From the NCBI GenBank assembly GCA_032622095.1, contig CP136065.1, positions 205,696,151-205,760,150 on the forward strand: a stretch of DNA of 64,000 bases, in the 5' to 3' direction. Made by a program: the position numbers and the translations under genes. Positions 11,241-23,893 of the stretch are shown here, in pieces (position 1 is the first letter of the stretch; each line of letters opens with the position of its first letter). The notes under the pieces were generated by a model that was given only the letters and a program-made list of their open reading frames with translations, was not told the DNA's origin and ran no database searches. Origin of the DNA: Siphonodentalium dalli (Eukaryota > Mollusca > Scaphopoda > Gadilida > Siphonodentaliidae).

Positions 11241-14200
11241 ATTTCTCTTGGTAAGAAACAAAAAATGTATGTTAAATACCATTCCCGAATTGGATTGTTA
11301 TTCAATCATTAAAGGGGCATCTTATAAAATTTGGCTCTTTATATAAAAACAAATTCTGTATTCATTGTTCAGAGTCGAGACATGAATGAACGCGGTGCTA
11401 AATGGAGGCTGTCACAAACCGGAAAAACAATCAGACAATCATTTGAAATTAATGATGAATTGCAGAAGCAATACCCTAACTTAGATTCAGTTGAATGCCC
11501 GACCTGTCACCAGGCGTCTACGTAATCTAACTGATAAGGATCCGACCACGGCTCGAGGGAAACCGTGCGTCAATGGGAGAGAAAGTGTTCATTGACGGTA
11601 ATACTGACGCATGCGCTGTGTAGGCTCTTGTGAGTTTATCGCATTGTGGCGGACGACATTTGTGGCGTAACAACATTTTTTTTTCGTTTTATTTTCCTCT
11701 CTCGATTCTCGCATGCTGTTCATTCTTATGGAACCAGGGAAGGAACGATAATTGTTTGTATATATCTTATTTCAACCTATAGAATTCAAGGCTATATCAA
11801 TGGATTCCGCTATGCAAATATCTTCTTTTTTTAATCTATTATAGTTATATACACACATATATTAGCAGGTTCTCCATTTAAATTAACCCTGAAATCATCC
11901 AGTGTATAATTATGAGTTACAACAAAAGACCAACCAAAGAGGTGCAAATTATATGTTTTGCAGAAGATACATACATTGTCTGCCATTTGAAATTAGGTTA
12001 TGATGTTATAGTGACTTAGTGTTTGACATTGAATGACCTTCGTGGTATTTCAATGTCTGTATATAATCTACATCCATGATCGTATAGCACACCAAATGCC
12101 TTTATCGCTTCTACAATCACGTATGAAATACGTCATAGTTCTTCTATAACTGTGAAACAAAAGTACAGTAGCACATAACTTCTGATAGTGGTATATATCG
12201 TCATTAGCCCAAGCAACATAACGTCCGGTGATTGCGAAGCTGGTTCTAATTCCGATAAGCGCAGATTTGTGTCCTACACTAACAGGGAACGTAACCAGAT
12301 TCGTGTATGTATGTAAGTTTTTTTCCAGTATTTTACTGAATTCTGTTGTCTCTAGGCGCATCGGGTGATTTCCCGGTGAAAGAAACCCTATGTATGGTGT
12401 TTTCCGCCCGTAAAACCGACAACGCCATGATACCTTGCGACTGAACAACGATAAACCCCTAAATACCGTGAGCTACCTTATAGCCATCATGCCCCTATGC
12501 GGATTGTTGCCGACTGTGTTTTTCTGATAGACGGATGTATTTCACACATTTTTCTGCTTGTTTGCCACTCGGGCATGGGGGCTTTTTCATTTTATAGCGA
12601 TTTTCAACAAACTACTGTGATTTTTTGCGATAAAATCCTTATTGGGAGTAGGGGAAATATTTCTGCCAAAATCAATACTAAAGCTATATGTATCTTTTCA
12701 AATTCTGATTCATTCGAACTGTATATAATACGTGTCTGCGTCGATAGCGTTACATGGGCACCTGACTTAATATTTTTCTTTAAATGACACCGATGACATG
12801 ATTTTTTATTTATGTTGATGACATATCTGAAAAAGTATAGTGTGTGAAATTACGCATGCATAACGTAAATAAACTATGAGCAATACCGATCTTTCCATCA
12901 TTTTCCACAAGAACATAGGCCAGGGCAGTTTTCTAAAACATTCCCCGAGCACATTGATGTATATGTAAGATTTCGAGACCATTGAATCCAAGTAAACCAA
13001 ATAAAACCAACCATGCAGGTCTCCAGCCGTTCTTCTTTTAGAAATGTTATACTTACTATTAATATATATTTGAACGGGCGAATGCTATGGCTCAGAATAT
13101 GATGAATTCATTGCTTCATATGTGCGTGAAAAGGCTATAATTTGTTAACGAAATACCATTAAGATTGGAATGACACATTGAGATGTCACTCAACTCATAT
13201 CAACACTGACTACTAAGTCTTGCTGACATTATGAGGACACAAATAACTGCAGACATTTCAAATTTCTGACTAATCAATATTACTAGCTCTAATTTACATT
13301 CATTCCATCAAACATGGAAATGCCACGAACGCGGGGAGAATGCGCTAACATCTAAATAATTGAATAACGATATGGGTACTCCTTCCCTTAGGACTCCAAT
13401 AATTTGCGAAATTGTTCCCTGATATTGGGCTGAACATTATACTGTGCCATCAATATCCTGACATTTGTAGTTTGATTCTTTTCAAATGTAATATACCATG
13501 TAACTCACCATCCGCAGATTCCACAGATTCCACCCACATATTCCACATATTCCGCAGATTCGTGTATCCAAACGGAGCTGAACGGTGTTTTTTTTCACAT
13601 TAAATATAATTATCAGGTATTTCCTGATACCAACCGCTCTGTTCAGTTAAATAAATCATGGGTATATTTATATTACGAATTATCCTGTAATTATATCCAA
13701 TAGCTCTATAAACATAATTATTACCCTGAATTGATTGGCAAATTCAAATCAAATTAGTTTATTCTCATTCATCATCATGATATGATATATAGAGATCACA
13801 AATATACATGTAATACATTATATACAAAATAGATATGGCGTTGATACTAACAATTAAGTACATGTTTTCTAACGTTTACATATCAGGAATATGGTCATAT
13901 ACTGTCTAAGTTTGTAAAAAGGGGGTTGGAATGAGTTGTGTTGTGTTGTGTTGGCATGATAACTCTGATGATTGCGACTCCACCCTGGAGACCGCTGAGG
14001 TACAAGCAAAACAATAACGTGACTTCACATACTGGCAAGATCGTTCCACTTTTCCACAATCTAAGGTTTGGAACATGTACAGGAAGTAATTATGGTTTTA
14101 ACATTGTTACTCTAGGAACGTTAAACGCGCCTGTCAAATCGCTAAAGCGATCAAACTTGACATTCGCCCTATAAGAGTCGGAGGCACCTTGATTATCATG

Positions 14201-14277
14201 GCCGCCCACACTGGTAGAATTCAATTCTTTATTCACTCTTCTGGGTAAACAAAATTGACAAACCGAACAGGTCAATA
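11241..14277. other. No feature recognised
   Basis: Three kilobases of unassigned intronic DNA. The longest frame (12068-12448, minus) has no recognisable motif. At 13507-13562 a few ATTCCRCA-type motifs repeat loosely. Confidence 0.5.
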
Positions 14278-14654
14278 TTAACCCTTTACCCAACAGAACG
14301 GCCCTGTGCCAATGCATTCTCTTATATATGCGAGTCGACCATAGGTCGCCTCGCATATATAAGAGAATGCATTGGCTTAACACATTACAAATTATAAAAT
14401 TGTTAAAGAATGTAAGAAAAAATGGTAAAAAGGCCAATGCATTCTCTTATATATGCGAGGCGACCTATGGTCGACTCGCATATATAAGATAATGCATTGG
14501 CACAGGGCATAACTGTAACTATCACAATGTGGTCAAGGAGCCGGTTCCAATGATATCCATATTTGTATGGTTCTATTGAGACAGACCGAAGATATTTTAG
14601 GCTGTTGAAGCTTTATTTGGCCGGTTTTGGCCGGTTTGTTGGGTAAAGGGTTAA
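14278..14654 (+). mobile_element. TTAA-flanked MITE with hairpin pair, copy 1
   Basis: Flanked by TTAA at 14278-14281 and 14651-14654. The ends are inverted repeats reading CCCTTTACCCAACA. Inside lie two inverted 69-bp hairpins (14308-14376 and 14433-14501) around an AT-rich spacer, then a unique arm with CATAACTGTAACTATCAC and a doubled GGCCGGTTTT motif. The TTAA target with termini starting CCC is the signature of the piggyBac superfamily. No transposase is present, so the element is non-autonomous. Confidence 0.85.
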
Positions 14655-14731
14655 TAAACCAACACTATATGACGAAGGCGGTCATTGAATAACTGATAAG
14701 CAATATATATCATGATCGATGTTACTCTACT

Positions 14732-15296
14732 ACATTTATCCAACTAGCCATTATAATGTTCGGTATAGAACCAGTGCATGGTGTCGCTACATTGGAACTG
14801 ACAGGTGGAGGACATTTATCCAACTAGTCATTATAATGTTCGGTATAGAACCATGCAGTGCATGGTGTCACTACATTGGAACTGACGGGTGGAGGACATT
14901 TATCCAACTAGCCATTATAATGTTCGGTATAGAACCAGTGCATGGTGTCACTACATTGGAACTGACGGGTGGAGGACATTTATCCAACTAGCCAGTATAA
15001 TGTTCGGTATAGAACCAGTGCATGGTGTCGCTACATTGGAACTGACGGGTGGAGGACATTTATCCAACTAGTCATTATAATGTTCGGTATAGAACCAGTG
15101 CATGGTGTCACTACATTGGAACTGACGGGTGGAGGACATTTATCCAACTAGTCATTATAATGTTCGGTATAGAACCAGTGCATGGTGTCACTACATTGGA
15201 ACTGACGGGTGGAGGACATTTATCCAACTAGCCATTATAATGTTCGGTATATGACCAGTGCATGGTGTCACTACATTGGAACTGACGGGTGGAAGA
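14732..15296 (+). repeat. 80-bp minisatellite, about 7 units
   Basis: The unit contains CCAACTAGCCATTATAATG, TTCGGTATAGAACCAGTG and GAACTGACGGGTGGAGG. Units differ by single bases, and the second carries a 4-bp extra (CATGCAGTG). As 80 is not a multiple of three, the frame changes each unit and the overlapping open frames are not coding. Confidence 0.95.
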
Positions 15297-15654
15297 CTCT
15301 TTGGTGATATTATATATATAAGTAAAATACTACCTTCTACTATCCATTACCGCGATTGTGTGACCCCTCCCGGTGACAACCAACCAAAACCCACATATAG
15401 ATTGCATAGAGCCTATTGAACAACAAAGGAACACACCGCTACACGGAGTAGACGCTACTCTCGAGATTGTAGAGACCTTTCGCAAAATCACTATTACGGA
15501 TATGATATATTGTCATAGTAAGGTGGACACCATCACAACTTACATACGATGGTTATTTGGTAAACGGCATATGCCCCACTATATTCAGTTGGAAAAACGT
15601 ATATTTGATGGAAAAATTAATTCTTATCAGTAGTATAGTTCATAATGATTCGCA
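15297..15654. other. No firm feature
   Basis: An 86-codon frame (15373-15633, plus) fills this gap between the minisatellite and element K. It starts MTTNQNPHIDCIEPIEQQRN, shows no known motif, and is probably chance. Confidence 0.4.
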
Positions 15655-16298
15655 TCTCACGGATAGAGTAACGACAACATCTAGCTATTCGTAGTCGTAA
15701 AATTCATGTAGGGCAAAAACAATTCGTTTCGCAAAAGATAATGACGACGATTAGGATTACTGAACCCGACAAGGCACGGATAGTCGTCATTGCGATAATT
15801 ATTATTTAGTTAAAACATATTTTTATTGCCAATAAACATATTTGACAATATCGATTAGGGCAGAAGTGCTGGCCACTTAGGCTTGCCCCGCTCCGATATA
15901 ACGCAAATTCAATACGCGTCAATACATGACAATGGTTAACAATATGATATACATATGAGGAAATAAAGTGGTGGCAATTGCACATGTAAAAAGAACTAAA
16001 GATGATTTGACTCTTCCCGGAAGTGCTTGATTCGGCAACATCAGTATTTCTAAAAAACTTTTGACTACTTTTTTGCAATGTTATACCAGACAGAAACAGA
16101 GTTGCAGTCGCCCGACTGACAGATGGATCTAGTTAAAGTCTTATTTAACAGACCAAAATATTCGAAAGTTTTTATAGTAATTTTTTTCTGTCCTAAGTTC
16201 AGGTTTATTTTGTTCTGGAGAACAAAAACGTTTTGGAGGCTGTAACAGAGTACAAACACTGATTTATAGATGTCTGAAGAAAAAAGATAGCTCGCGGA

Positions 16299-16560
16299 AG
16301 AGATAACCCATCCTTAAAATGTATATACACCAGAGAAGGGGACGGGATAACCCATCCTTAAGATGTATATACACCAGAGAAGGGGCGGGGAGACTCGAAC
16401 CAAAACGGGGTCGCACAGTACCCGACAAGCAAAGTTTCGTAATGGTGATGTTTGTTTTGGAAATTAATCTGTGGACAGCTAGGAATATGAATTCGTTTTC
16501 GACATCACTCGGGTTGGCCTTACCAATGATTAAGCACTAAGCTGTCGAGTGTTATGTTTC
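16299..16560 (-). repeat. Tandem duplication next to a B-box-like sequence
   Basis: GATAACCCATCCTTAA and ATGTATATACACCAGAGAAG occur twice (16299-16392). On the minus strand GGTTCGAGTCTCC (near 16390) resembles a tRNA B box, so the stretch may be a SINE remnant. Confidence 0.35.
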
Positions 16561-16573
16561 TGAATTTTGATAA

Positions 16574-16973
16574 TTAACCCTTTAACCAACAGAACGGCCC
16601 TGTGCCAATGCATTCTCTTATATATGCGAGTCGACCATAGGTCGCCTCGCATATATAAGAGAATGCATTGGCGTAACACATTAAAAATTATAAAATTGTT
16701 AAAGAATGTAAGAAAAAATGGTAAAAAGTGTTAAAAAAAGATTTTTTTTAGGCCAATGCATTCTCTTATATATGCGAGGCGACCTATGGTCGACTCGCAT
16801 ATATAAGAGAATGCATTGGCACAGGGCATAACTGTAACTATCACAATGTGGTCAAGGAGCCGGTTCCAATGATATCCATATTTGTATGGTTCTATTGAGA
16901 CAGACCGAAGATATTTTAGGCTGTTGAAGCTTTATTTGGCCGGTTTTGGCCGGTTTGTTGGGTAAAGGGTTAA
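16574..16973 (+). mobile_element. TTAA-flanked MITE with hairpin pair, copy 2
   Basis: Same orientation and structure as the 14.3 kb copy. TTAA is at 16574-16577 and 16970-16973, the left terminus carries one change (CCCTTTAACC), and the hairpins are at 16604-16672 and 16752-16820. It lies within a larger, older repeat (15655-17885), so it is the younger insertion. Confidence 0.85.
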
Positions 16974-17885
16974 AGAGTTCGATGCTCATTATAAGATGGG
17001 CAGACGATGACAAAAAATGTTTTTTCCAACTGTATAACCACATGAACACGAGGAGTGGTAGGAAATATGATTTTATAATTTGTCCCAGTTCAGACTACTG
17101 CAGCCACAACGAATTCTACATTGGGTTACATTTAGCGAACGATTGCCACAATTAAAATACTTAGGGGTCTTGGTAACTTGACAGTTATAACCTTTTTAAA
17201 GTCATCTACTGGCTTAGATTGCGATAATTGCTTTCTTTGTACGATCCACAAGATTATGCTCAAAAGCATACACTAATATATTATTCAGTCGGCCAATGAG
17301 GGGTAGTTGCACGACGCTTGATCAGTGATGGCTGTGTGATACAACACAACTAATTGACTGATTATTTAAAGTAATGTGAAACACTCCGGTAGGATGATCA
17401 AATAGAAATGGAGAATAATCATGTTCAAAGTAGTTATTTTTACAAATATTATATCTAAATTGACAACACACCGACAGTCTTGTATATTAATTAAATGCAG
17501 TGACTCTCGATGGCGAAATCGTTTTCGTTAGTTTATAGCCGATAGAAGCGTCCCGATTCGAGTAGTGAATATTTACAATTTAGCGTAGTTCAGACAGTGT
17601 TTTCTATGGAGTGGTTCGGTGATGTTAGTAGAATGTTACATTCCTCCAGTTGGTATAGCACCTGAATACTAACTTATCAGTTTCACGCACCCGAACAAGT
17701 ACATAGTATGTCTTTAAATGCAGTTGTTTGGTATGGTCACCGAAGGAATTGATAGCATATTCGATACGACGTTTAGGACATCGCGGCTATAGTTACAACG
17801 TGCGCACACTTTGATGAGATCATGCACATAATATGATGACATAGTACCATAAACATAATCGGAGCTCTATCCATGTGTTTTGCGA

Positions 17886-18521
17886 ATACCACAAAGAGCA
17901 TCTCCAACGCCAACAGTCGGTTTGGGCTGCAGTGGAACAACCTGTATACAAGTACGCACATGCCGAGTACATCTTAATCACATTTACTCCATCAACTCAT
18001 ACGATACGGCCAAATACGTTTGCCAATATACACACTGGCGTAATAATTGTTCGATTTTGTTGTTCTACTTTGTCGCGAGCAGCCGTCCCCAATGTTCCCA
18101 ACAGCTATACCCAACGTAATGTCGATAAACAGGACGGACCCGCTCCTTCACTTCGGGGAGTATGTAAGAATAATACTAAGCTACAACGACCATATATGGG
18201 TATACTAGCCAGTATATCCGTTTTCTCGTGATAAATGCATGTGACAAATTGTTCGACTTGGTTTAATTTCCATGAGTCATCTCATGAATCAATTCCGAGT
18301 TCTAATATCGCTCAGGGCGTTCGGAATTTGCATTAAATATACATCTAAATTTCTTCTGTAATTTGAAGAGTATACACAATGTCTCTCCGGGGAACAGTTT
18401 AATAACTCGTACATTTGCCATCTCAAGACCGTGTCGCACTTGTAATAGGCTGACGTTCTCATCGACGCATCTGCTCCACTCTCAAGAAACAAACGAATGT
18501 CTGATAATCTAAGCTAACATC
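17886..18521. other. No feature recognised
   Basis: Unassigned DNA between element K and the nested hairpin element. Confidence 0.5.
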
Positions 18522-18775
18522 CAAGCCTTGAAATAGGGTGTCTGTCATTTGCAAAATGAGGTCACCAGAGGGTGAATTTAGTGATGCTACCCCGCATAGC
18601 GGGCTAGCATCACCAAATTCACCCTCTGGTGACCTCATTCTGCTTACACCTCAGCAGAATGAGGTTCCCAGAGGGTGAATTTAGTGACGCTAGCCAGCTA
18701 TGTGGGGTAGCATCACTAAATTCACCCTCTGGGGACCTCATTCTGCAAATGACAGACACCCTATTTCAAGGCTTG
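18522..18775. repeat. Fold-back containing two inner hairpins
   Basis: Outer arms CAAGCCTTGAAATAGGG and GTCTGTCATTTGCA are mirrored at the right. Inside are two side-by-side hairpins (18555-18639 and 18654-18745), each with GAGGGTGAATTTAGTGA stems. Folded as single strand it would be a three-way, clover-like structure. Confidence 0.85.
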
Positions 18776-20407
18776 TTAACATCGACCCTCGCGTCAGTGA
18801 CCGACAAGTTAAGTGGGAGGTAAAGTGGCAACATTTGAATGGAGAATTCAGTGTTAATTTCTGAGAAAAGATTGATAAAACCTTGAAAAGCGTAGGTGAT
18901 CATATCATACCTTTTTGGAAAGTTTGAAGATTTATCTAGTGACCACGAGAAGCGGAAATTTGATTTTCGTCCCAGGTTGGATATTATTGGACAATATTAA
19001 AAAGTAGGTCACCGTTCTTTATCGTTCATAATATGTCCATCAAATGTCACAAAACAAAACATAAAATGAAAAATCTGCGTTGCGTTGTCAGTAGACATAT
19101 GCTCCAACTTTCCAACAAGACATGAAGTATTATTCTACGGTTTGTAAATATTGAGTAATCTTGTCTTGAAAATTAACACTTAATTCCCCATTTAAATGTT
19201 GCCACCTTACCCCTTCTTAACTACAGACACACATACAAATATTGGATCTCTGATTACATATCGTAGACTTTCTATTTCTCGATTCCACGTCAGTAGTGTC
19301 ACTCAGAACTCAATATCAGTAGCACCACTAACAGTGTCCAATCGAAACAACTTGGGGGGAAAGAAGGGTGCCGAGAAATGAAAAGGGCGGGAAAGGGATA
19401 GACTTAGAATCAGCCTGCATGGATCTGTGGATCTGAGTGCACGTTAACACAGACTGATCGTTCACCTAGTTACACATTCAGTCGCACCACAGACAAAAGG
19501 GTGATTTTGTTACGAGCCTTCTTACCGATCAGCTTCTATGTTATTCTTCAATAAATATAGAATTATGACGTATGTACACTCACTGTGAATTCACCATGTA
19601 CTGTTAATATCGCCTCATCGCACGTTCTCGCGAATAACAGAACTACATTCTAAGTGAAAGAGATACATGTATGCTGAAAGAACAAGTGGGTTTAACTTTT
19701 TATCGTCCCGCGCTGACTGAAAAGCGATATTTTAAAAGAATTCTCACTTGACAGAAAAATAAAAGCCCTTAAGTCAAAATTTACAATGACAATGCGCCTG
19801 CTAACAGTGACTATCTTGCAGCCGCACGTAGTCTGCATATATTATGCAAAATAGAGTTACCCTCAATTATATATATGCCTCATAAGAACATCGGGGCAAC
19901 TCGCTGTTGGCTCTCAAGACATATAGGGCTGATGCATTCTCTCCATTAATACATTGGCGCCACTGATAAATATAGTCATATCACATGGCAGTTATGAGTA
20001 TAAGCGTATAAGGCGACGATGCGGGAACGGTTGATGCTGTGCAGGCATAACTATACCGGTCGTATAACTTGGAACAAAATATGTTCATTTCTCCAATCAC
20101 ATTGCCGTTAGAAGACAGGGTTAATCTACGACTTCGGACATGGAACGCTCAGAGATGAGACAGGGAAGAGCATGAAAATTGCACCAGAACCGCCCACATG
20201 CGGTCATCGGCCGTCAACCGGCTCAGGTGGTAAGTCATAGAGCGTGTTAGGCGGTCATCGGCCGTCACTCTGTTGCTTAGCTGGTTCGATGACCGGTAAG
20301 CGGTTTTATGAGGAGGGTACGTATCCTGATTCGAGTACCTGGAGAAGTTTCCCAAGTGCTTAGCGGAATTGTCGGTTTTCATTTGCAATGAAATCAATTA
20401 GTAGTGA
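18776..20407. other. Mostly featureless; a 17-bp direct repeat at 20.2 kb
   Basis: GCGGTCATCGGCCGTCA occurs at about 20200 and 20253 in a locally GC-rich stretch (20100-20330) that may be a worn retroelement piece. The rest is unassigned. Confidence 0.4.
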
Positions 20408-20862
20408 ATTTAAACGGACATGGCTCATTCGAACCCCCAAATTTGTTTCCTACGTAATTTGGAGCGGCGGATACGATAGGTCGATAAATAAACGAACTAC
20501 TGATATACCGGCTCCATATGCCCTAAAAAACACTTGCCAAAATCACAGCCATTTTTCAAAAGTTTTAAATTTTCGCCAGATTTAAGAAAAACGCTCTTTA
20601 TTTCTACCATATCAGGAATAGACTACAACGGAACGCTCTTTTTCTGTCCCATGTCGTGCAAATGGCTGTTTTGTGTTTTGGACCCAAACACTGTATTCAC
20701 AGTTGTATTTTTCATTGCTTCAATGCATCTTTTTGGGTTACATCATGCTTCGTTGAAAGGTAGTTAAGATATTTATCGACCTATTTCGATACTGAGAAAA
20801 ATTCAAAAGCGAATAATATTATGTGTATTTTGGAGCGAAAACCGCCATGTGGCTTTAACACA
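20408..20862 (-). mobile_element. TTAA-flanked repeat Q, copy 3
   Basis: Inverted copy: read on the minus strand it begins TTAAAGCCACATGGCGG near 20862 and ends GCCATGTCCGTTTAA at the left. TTAA is kept at both borders. Open frames inside are repeat-derived and not genes. Confidence 0.7.
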
Positions 20863-21740
20863 CTATGGATGTCCTTGTTCCACCAATGAATCTGACAGCA
20901 CTAATTGGTTAGCAGTTCTGGTTTAAAAATAAGACTCGACAGCTATGCAGTAGTGAGTGTGGAGTATTTGGGGGTGATATATATTACCACCAGTAAGGCT
21001 GAAGGTGTTGAAAATGTGCTGAAGAGTACAGTGGTTTTGAAATATCGTTCTAATGACTTTTAGTTTTCGTGTCTGCCATGATTTCTGTTAGAGAATAATT
21101 GTATATGTTCCAAGGAAAATAAAAATGAACTGAAAACGAACTGCTGATGGTCGCCATGGCGTCTTTCAGAAACACATTTAAAGTAACTGCATTATTGGCG
21201 ATCACAAACCCTGTGTACCCTTTAGCAGATGTTCAAAACCTGTGTACCCTTCAGCACTTTTTTTGGTGAGAGTGACCCCTACAGCACCAGTAAGTGTTAG
21301 CTCTGTGTCGCTAAAAATAATTTCTGAATTGAATGCATGCAGTGTGACATACAATGTTTAAGCGCTATTTATTTTTAGCAATGTGACGAATCTGCCACTG
21401 TAAAGGCATCGCCTGATAGGATACATCGCTTTCCTGATGATGTTGTGATTGGGTGAGCCTGAATTATTGATTGCAAACAAATGCAGAACTTGTGTCCGGG
21501 TATTACGGTATTCTAAATACCGAAAAAGCAGTCCCTCTAATATCTTGGGTTTCCTCCTATACTTGGGTTCCTTTGTTGTGAAATGTGGCACAGATATTAT
21601 ATATCTCGAAAGTAACCCACCCGTTGAATGGAGGCATGCAGGTAGATTGTCGATTGAATGAGTGCCAATTCAAGGGGAAAATGTTTTTTCAAAAATCGCA
21701 GGAAGATTATTAGAACACGATGGCACATAACGCACAAGCT
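20863..21740. other. No feature recognised
   Basis: Unassigned. A short direct repeat CCTGTGTACCCTT occurs at about 21210 and 21239. Confidence 0.5.
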
Positions 21741-22140
21741 TTAACCCTTTACCCAACAAACCGGCCAAAACCGGCCAAATAAAGCTTCAACAGCCTAAAA
21801 TATCTTCGGTCTGTCTCAATAAAACCATACAAATATGGATATCATTGGAACCGGCTCATTGACCACATTGTGATAGTTACAGTTAGCCCTGTGCCAATGC
21901 ATTCTCTTATATATGCGAGTCGACCATAGGTCGCCTCGCATATATAAGAGAATGCATTGGCCTAAAAAAAAATCTTTTTTTAACACTTTTTAGCATTTTT
22001 TCTTACATTCTTTAACAATTTTATAATTTGTAATGTGTTAAGCCAATGCATTCTCTTATATATGCGAGGCGACCTATGGTCGACTCGCATATATAAGAGA
22101 ATGCATTGGCACAGGGCCCTTCTGTTGGGTAAAGGGTTAA
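21741..22140 (-). mobile_element. TTAA-flanked MITE with hairpin pair, copy 3
   Basis: Inverted relative to the 14.3 kb copy: the unique arm is on the left. TTAA is at both ends (21741-21744, 22137-22140), with CCCTTTACCCAAC termini and hairpins at 21893-21961 and 22042-22110. Confidence 0.85.
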
Positions 22141-22984
22141 CCACATAACAATCACCTTATTATTCCGTACACGCGACTGTGACCAATTGTGAACTTGAGA
22201 GACTCCTGGCCAACACACTCTTACTCGCCCTACATATGTGTTCAAACCAAATTTGTATGATATATGGTATAACCTTGTGTGAAAACACCTTGTCAGACTA
22301 TTTGCAAATTATATGTCTATAAGTTGATGGGTGATGTGGGTACTCAGTAATAACAATACATGTTTAGAGGTAAAGGTCAAATATCACGCGGATTGGTGTC
22401 ATATATTTCCTGTGAATGTATTATACAATGTCTGGAGCCGACACATATCTTGTGCACTTTGTCACTGGGGTATCATTATATTGATTATATGTATTGTATA
22501 TGTCATACTAAACATGTAGGTCAATCTATCCCGAGTCGAGATGCTGTTCTATGATTCATATGTGTCGACCAACTATGATATGCAGACCACAATTAGAACG
22601 GTGCTGGGCCTATGTGCGCTGAATGATATAGGGATATGTTGTGTGGACTCAGTGGACACAGGGTATTGAACATGTCCATGAATAATATAATAGGACGCGA
22701 TGGACATCCACGTATTGCGATCGCCACTTCTATTGAAACCGCAGGGGACTTCGACCGTCTAAGAACCTATTTGTTAAAACCATACCGATGTTCTCAGAGA
22801 TCAACAATACAGTTCTGATGGAATCTGGTCAACTATACACTGGCCGAATTCAACAAGGTCATATATACCAGTCCGATCAACACAACAGTGTGAGCAAAAC
22901 AAGGGAGTATGTGTGCGGGAAATATATAATATATACTAGTATCAGGTTTACGGAGACAAGGACCCAGTATGAGTATTAATTGGT
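22141..22984. other. No feature recognised
   Basis: Unassigned AT-rich DNA between a TTAA MITE and a SINE. Confidence 0.5.
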
Positions 22985-23200
22985 TCAAATGTTATAGCTT
23001 CAGTGAGCGTGAACAAATTCTCATTTCTTATCGAAATGACCATGTATCGATCGGAATGGCAACTCAGATCAAGTTTGAAAATCGGTCCTGATTTTCGCCC
23101 ATGTCTGGGTTAGAACCCGCGCCAACCTCGTCTAACACCGACTATGCTGATCGTATCCATGACCGAACCACATCGGCTACATATCCTTAAAACGGATACC
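22985..23200 (-). mobile_element. tRNA-derived SINE
   Basis: Read on the minus strand: TAGCCGATGTGG (A-box-like), then GCGGGTTCTAACCC (B-box-like), then a body that ends with CGATAAGAAATGAGAATTTG. That end block recurs at 38281-38335, so it belongs to a dispersed family. No clear tail or duplication. Confidence 0.6.
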
Positions 23201-23638
23201 CTTTTAGCGAAAGCGTATCAGTCTGAACATGGGTTAGAATATTGACAAAAGAACGGCTCTATCATTATATTGAAACAAAACAATGGACTTCCTCCTAAAT
23301 TGTATATGTGACAATACGAGTATTGGTACTGGCGTATATATCATATATATATGGAGTTACGGACTATGAGAACGCACTTTAATATACGATGATATACATG
23401 TAGGCATCGTTTTATTCTATCCAGACGACGAAATTATTTGGCGATTTCATCATTATTCTATAAAAAAAAGGGAAACTGGGCAAAGGAATGCGGATATTAT
23501 TTTCAAACACTGACCATAGAATCTACAACAGCTCAGGATTTTAGTATATGTTCCATCCACATGTACATGCTGTTATTATAGTAGGCCTTTAGTTGCATAT
23601 TTAGCATTAAAGGTAGGAGATTATCAAAGCACTGACAA

Positions 23639-23893
23639 ATGGCAACATTGTACACAAAAGACAGAGACCTAACCATAGAGAATGTGTGGGTAGAGTATCA
23701 CACCAACGGTAACCGAAATGTCAAAGTACATAGTTTGATGGACAAAGATAACACTACATATTGGAAAATGATCAGCATAAATATGTACAAGATACTTTTC
23801 GAACTACGTGTACAGTTATGTCGACATGTTTTACAATCTAAAGACGAAAAAAAACTTTTCCGATTTCTACATCTGAAAGAGTTTGGACCATGA
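23639..23893 (+). CDS. Unrecognised 84-codon frame
   Basis: ATG-initiated frame with MATLYTKDRDLTIENVWVEY, LMDKDNTTYWKM and a Lys-rich end. The LxDxDxxTYW pattern faintly resembles a galactose-binding/DOC-type fold, but the rest does not follow. There are no neighbours, and no splice or poly(A) signals stand out. Most likely chance. Confidence 0.12.
   Translation: MATLYTKDRDLTIENVWVEYHTNGNRNVKVHSLMDKDNTTYWKMISINMYKILFELRVQLCRHVLQSKDEKKLFRFLHLKEFGP

Larger units (their letters stand above)
15655..17885 (+). mobile_element. Element K, long and interrupted form (inferred)
   Basis: Matches to the ends and one inner block of the 35.0 kb element occur here in the same order (15655-15795, 17300-17370, 17783-17885), but 1.2 kb further apart. 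The TTAA MITE at 16574 accounts for 400 bp of the difference. The block 17370-17620 recurs inverted at 50715-50980. Inferred to be a longer relative, perhaps closer to the parent. No transposase frame is visible. Confidence 0.4.

Noticed and set aside
12068-12448. 126-codon frame on the minus strand
   Set aside because: No recognisable domain, splice context or repeat; frames of this length are expected by chance in 64 kb.
14719-15231. Series of nearly identical 60-90 codon frames
   Set aside because: They are offset copies of the 80-bp minisatellite, not genes.
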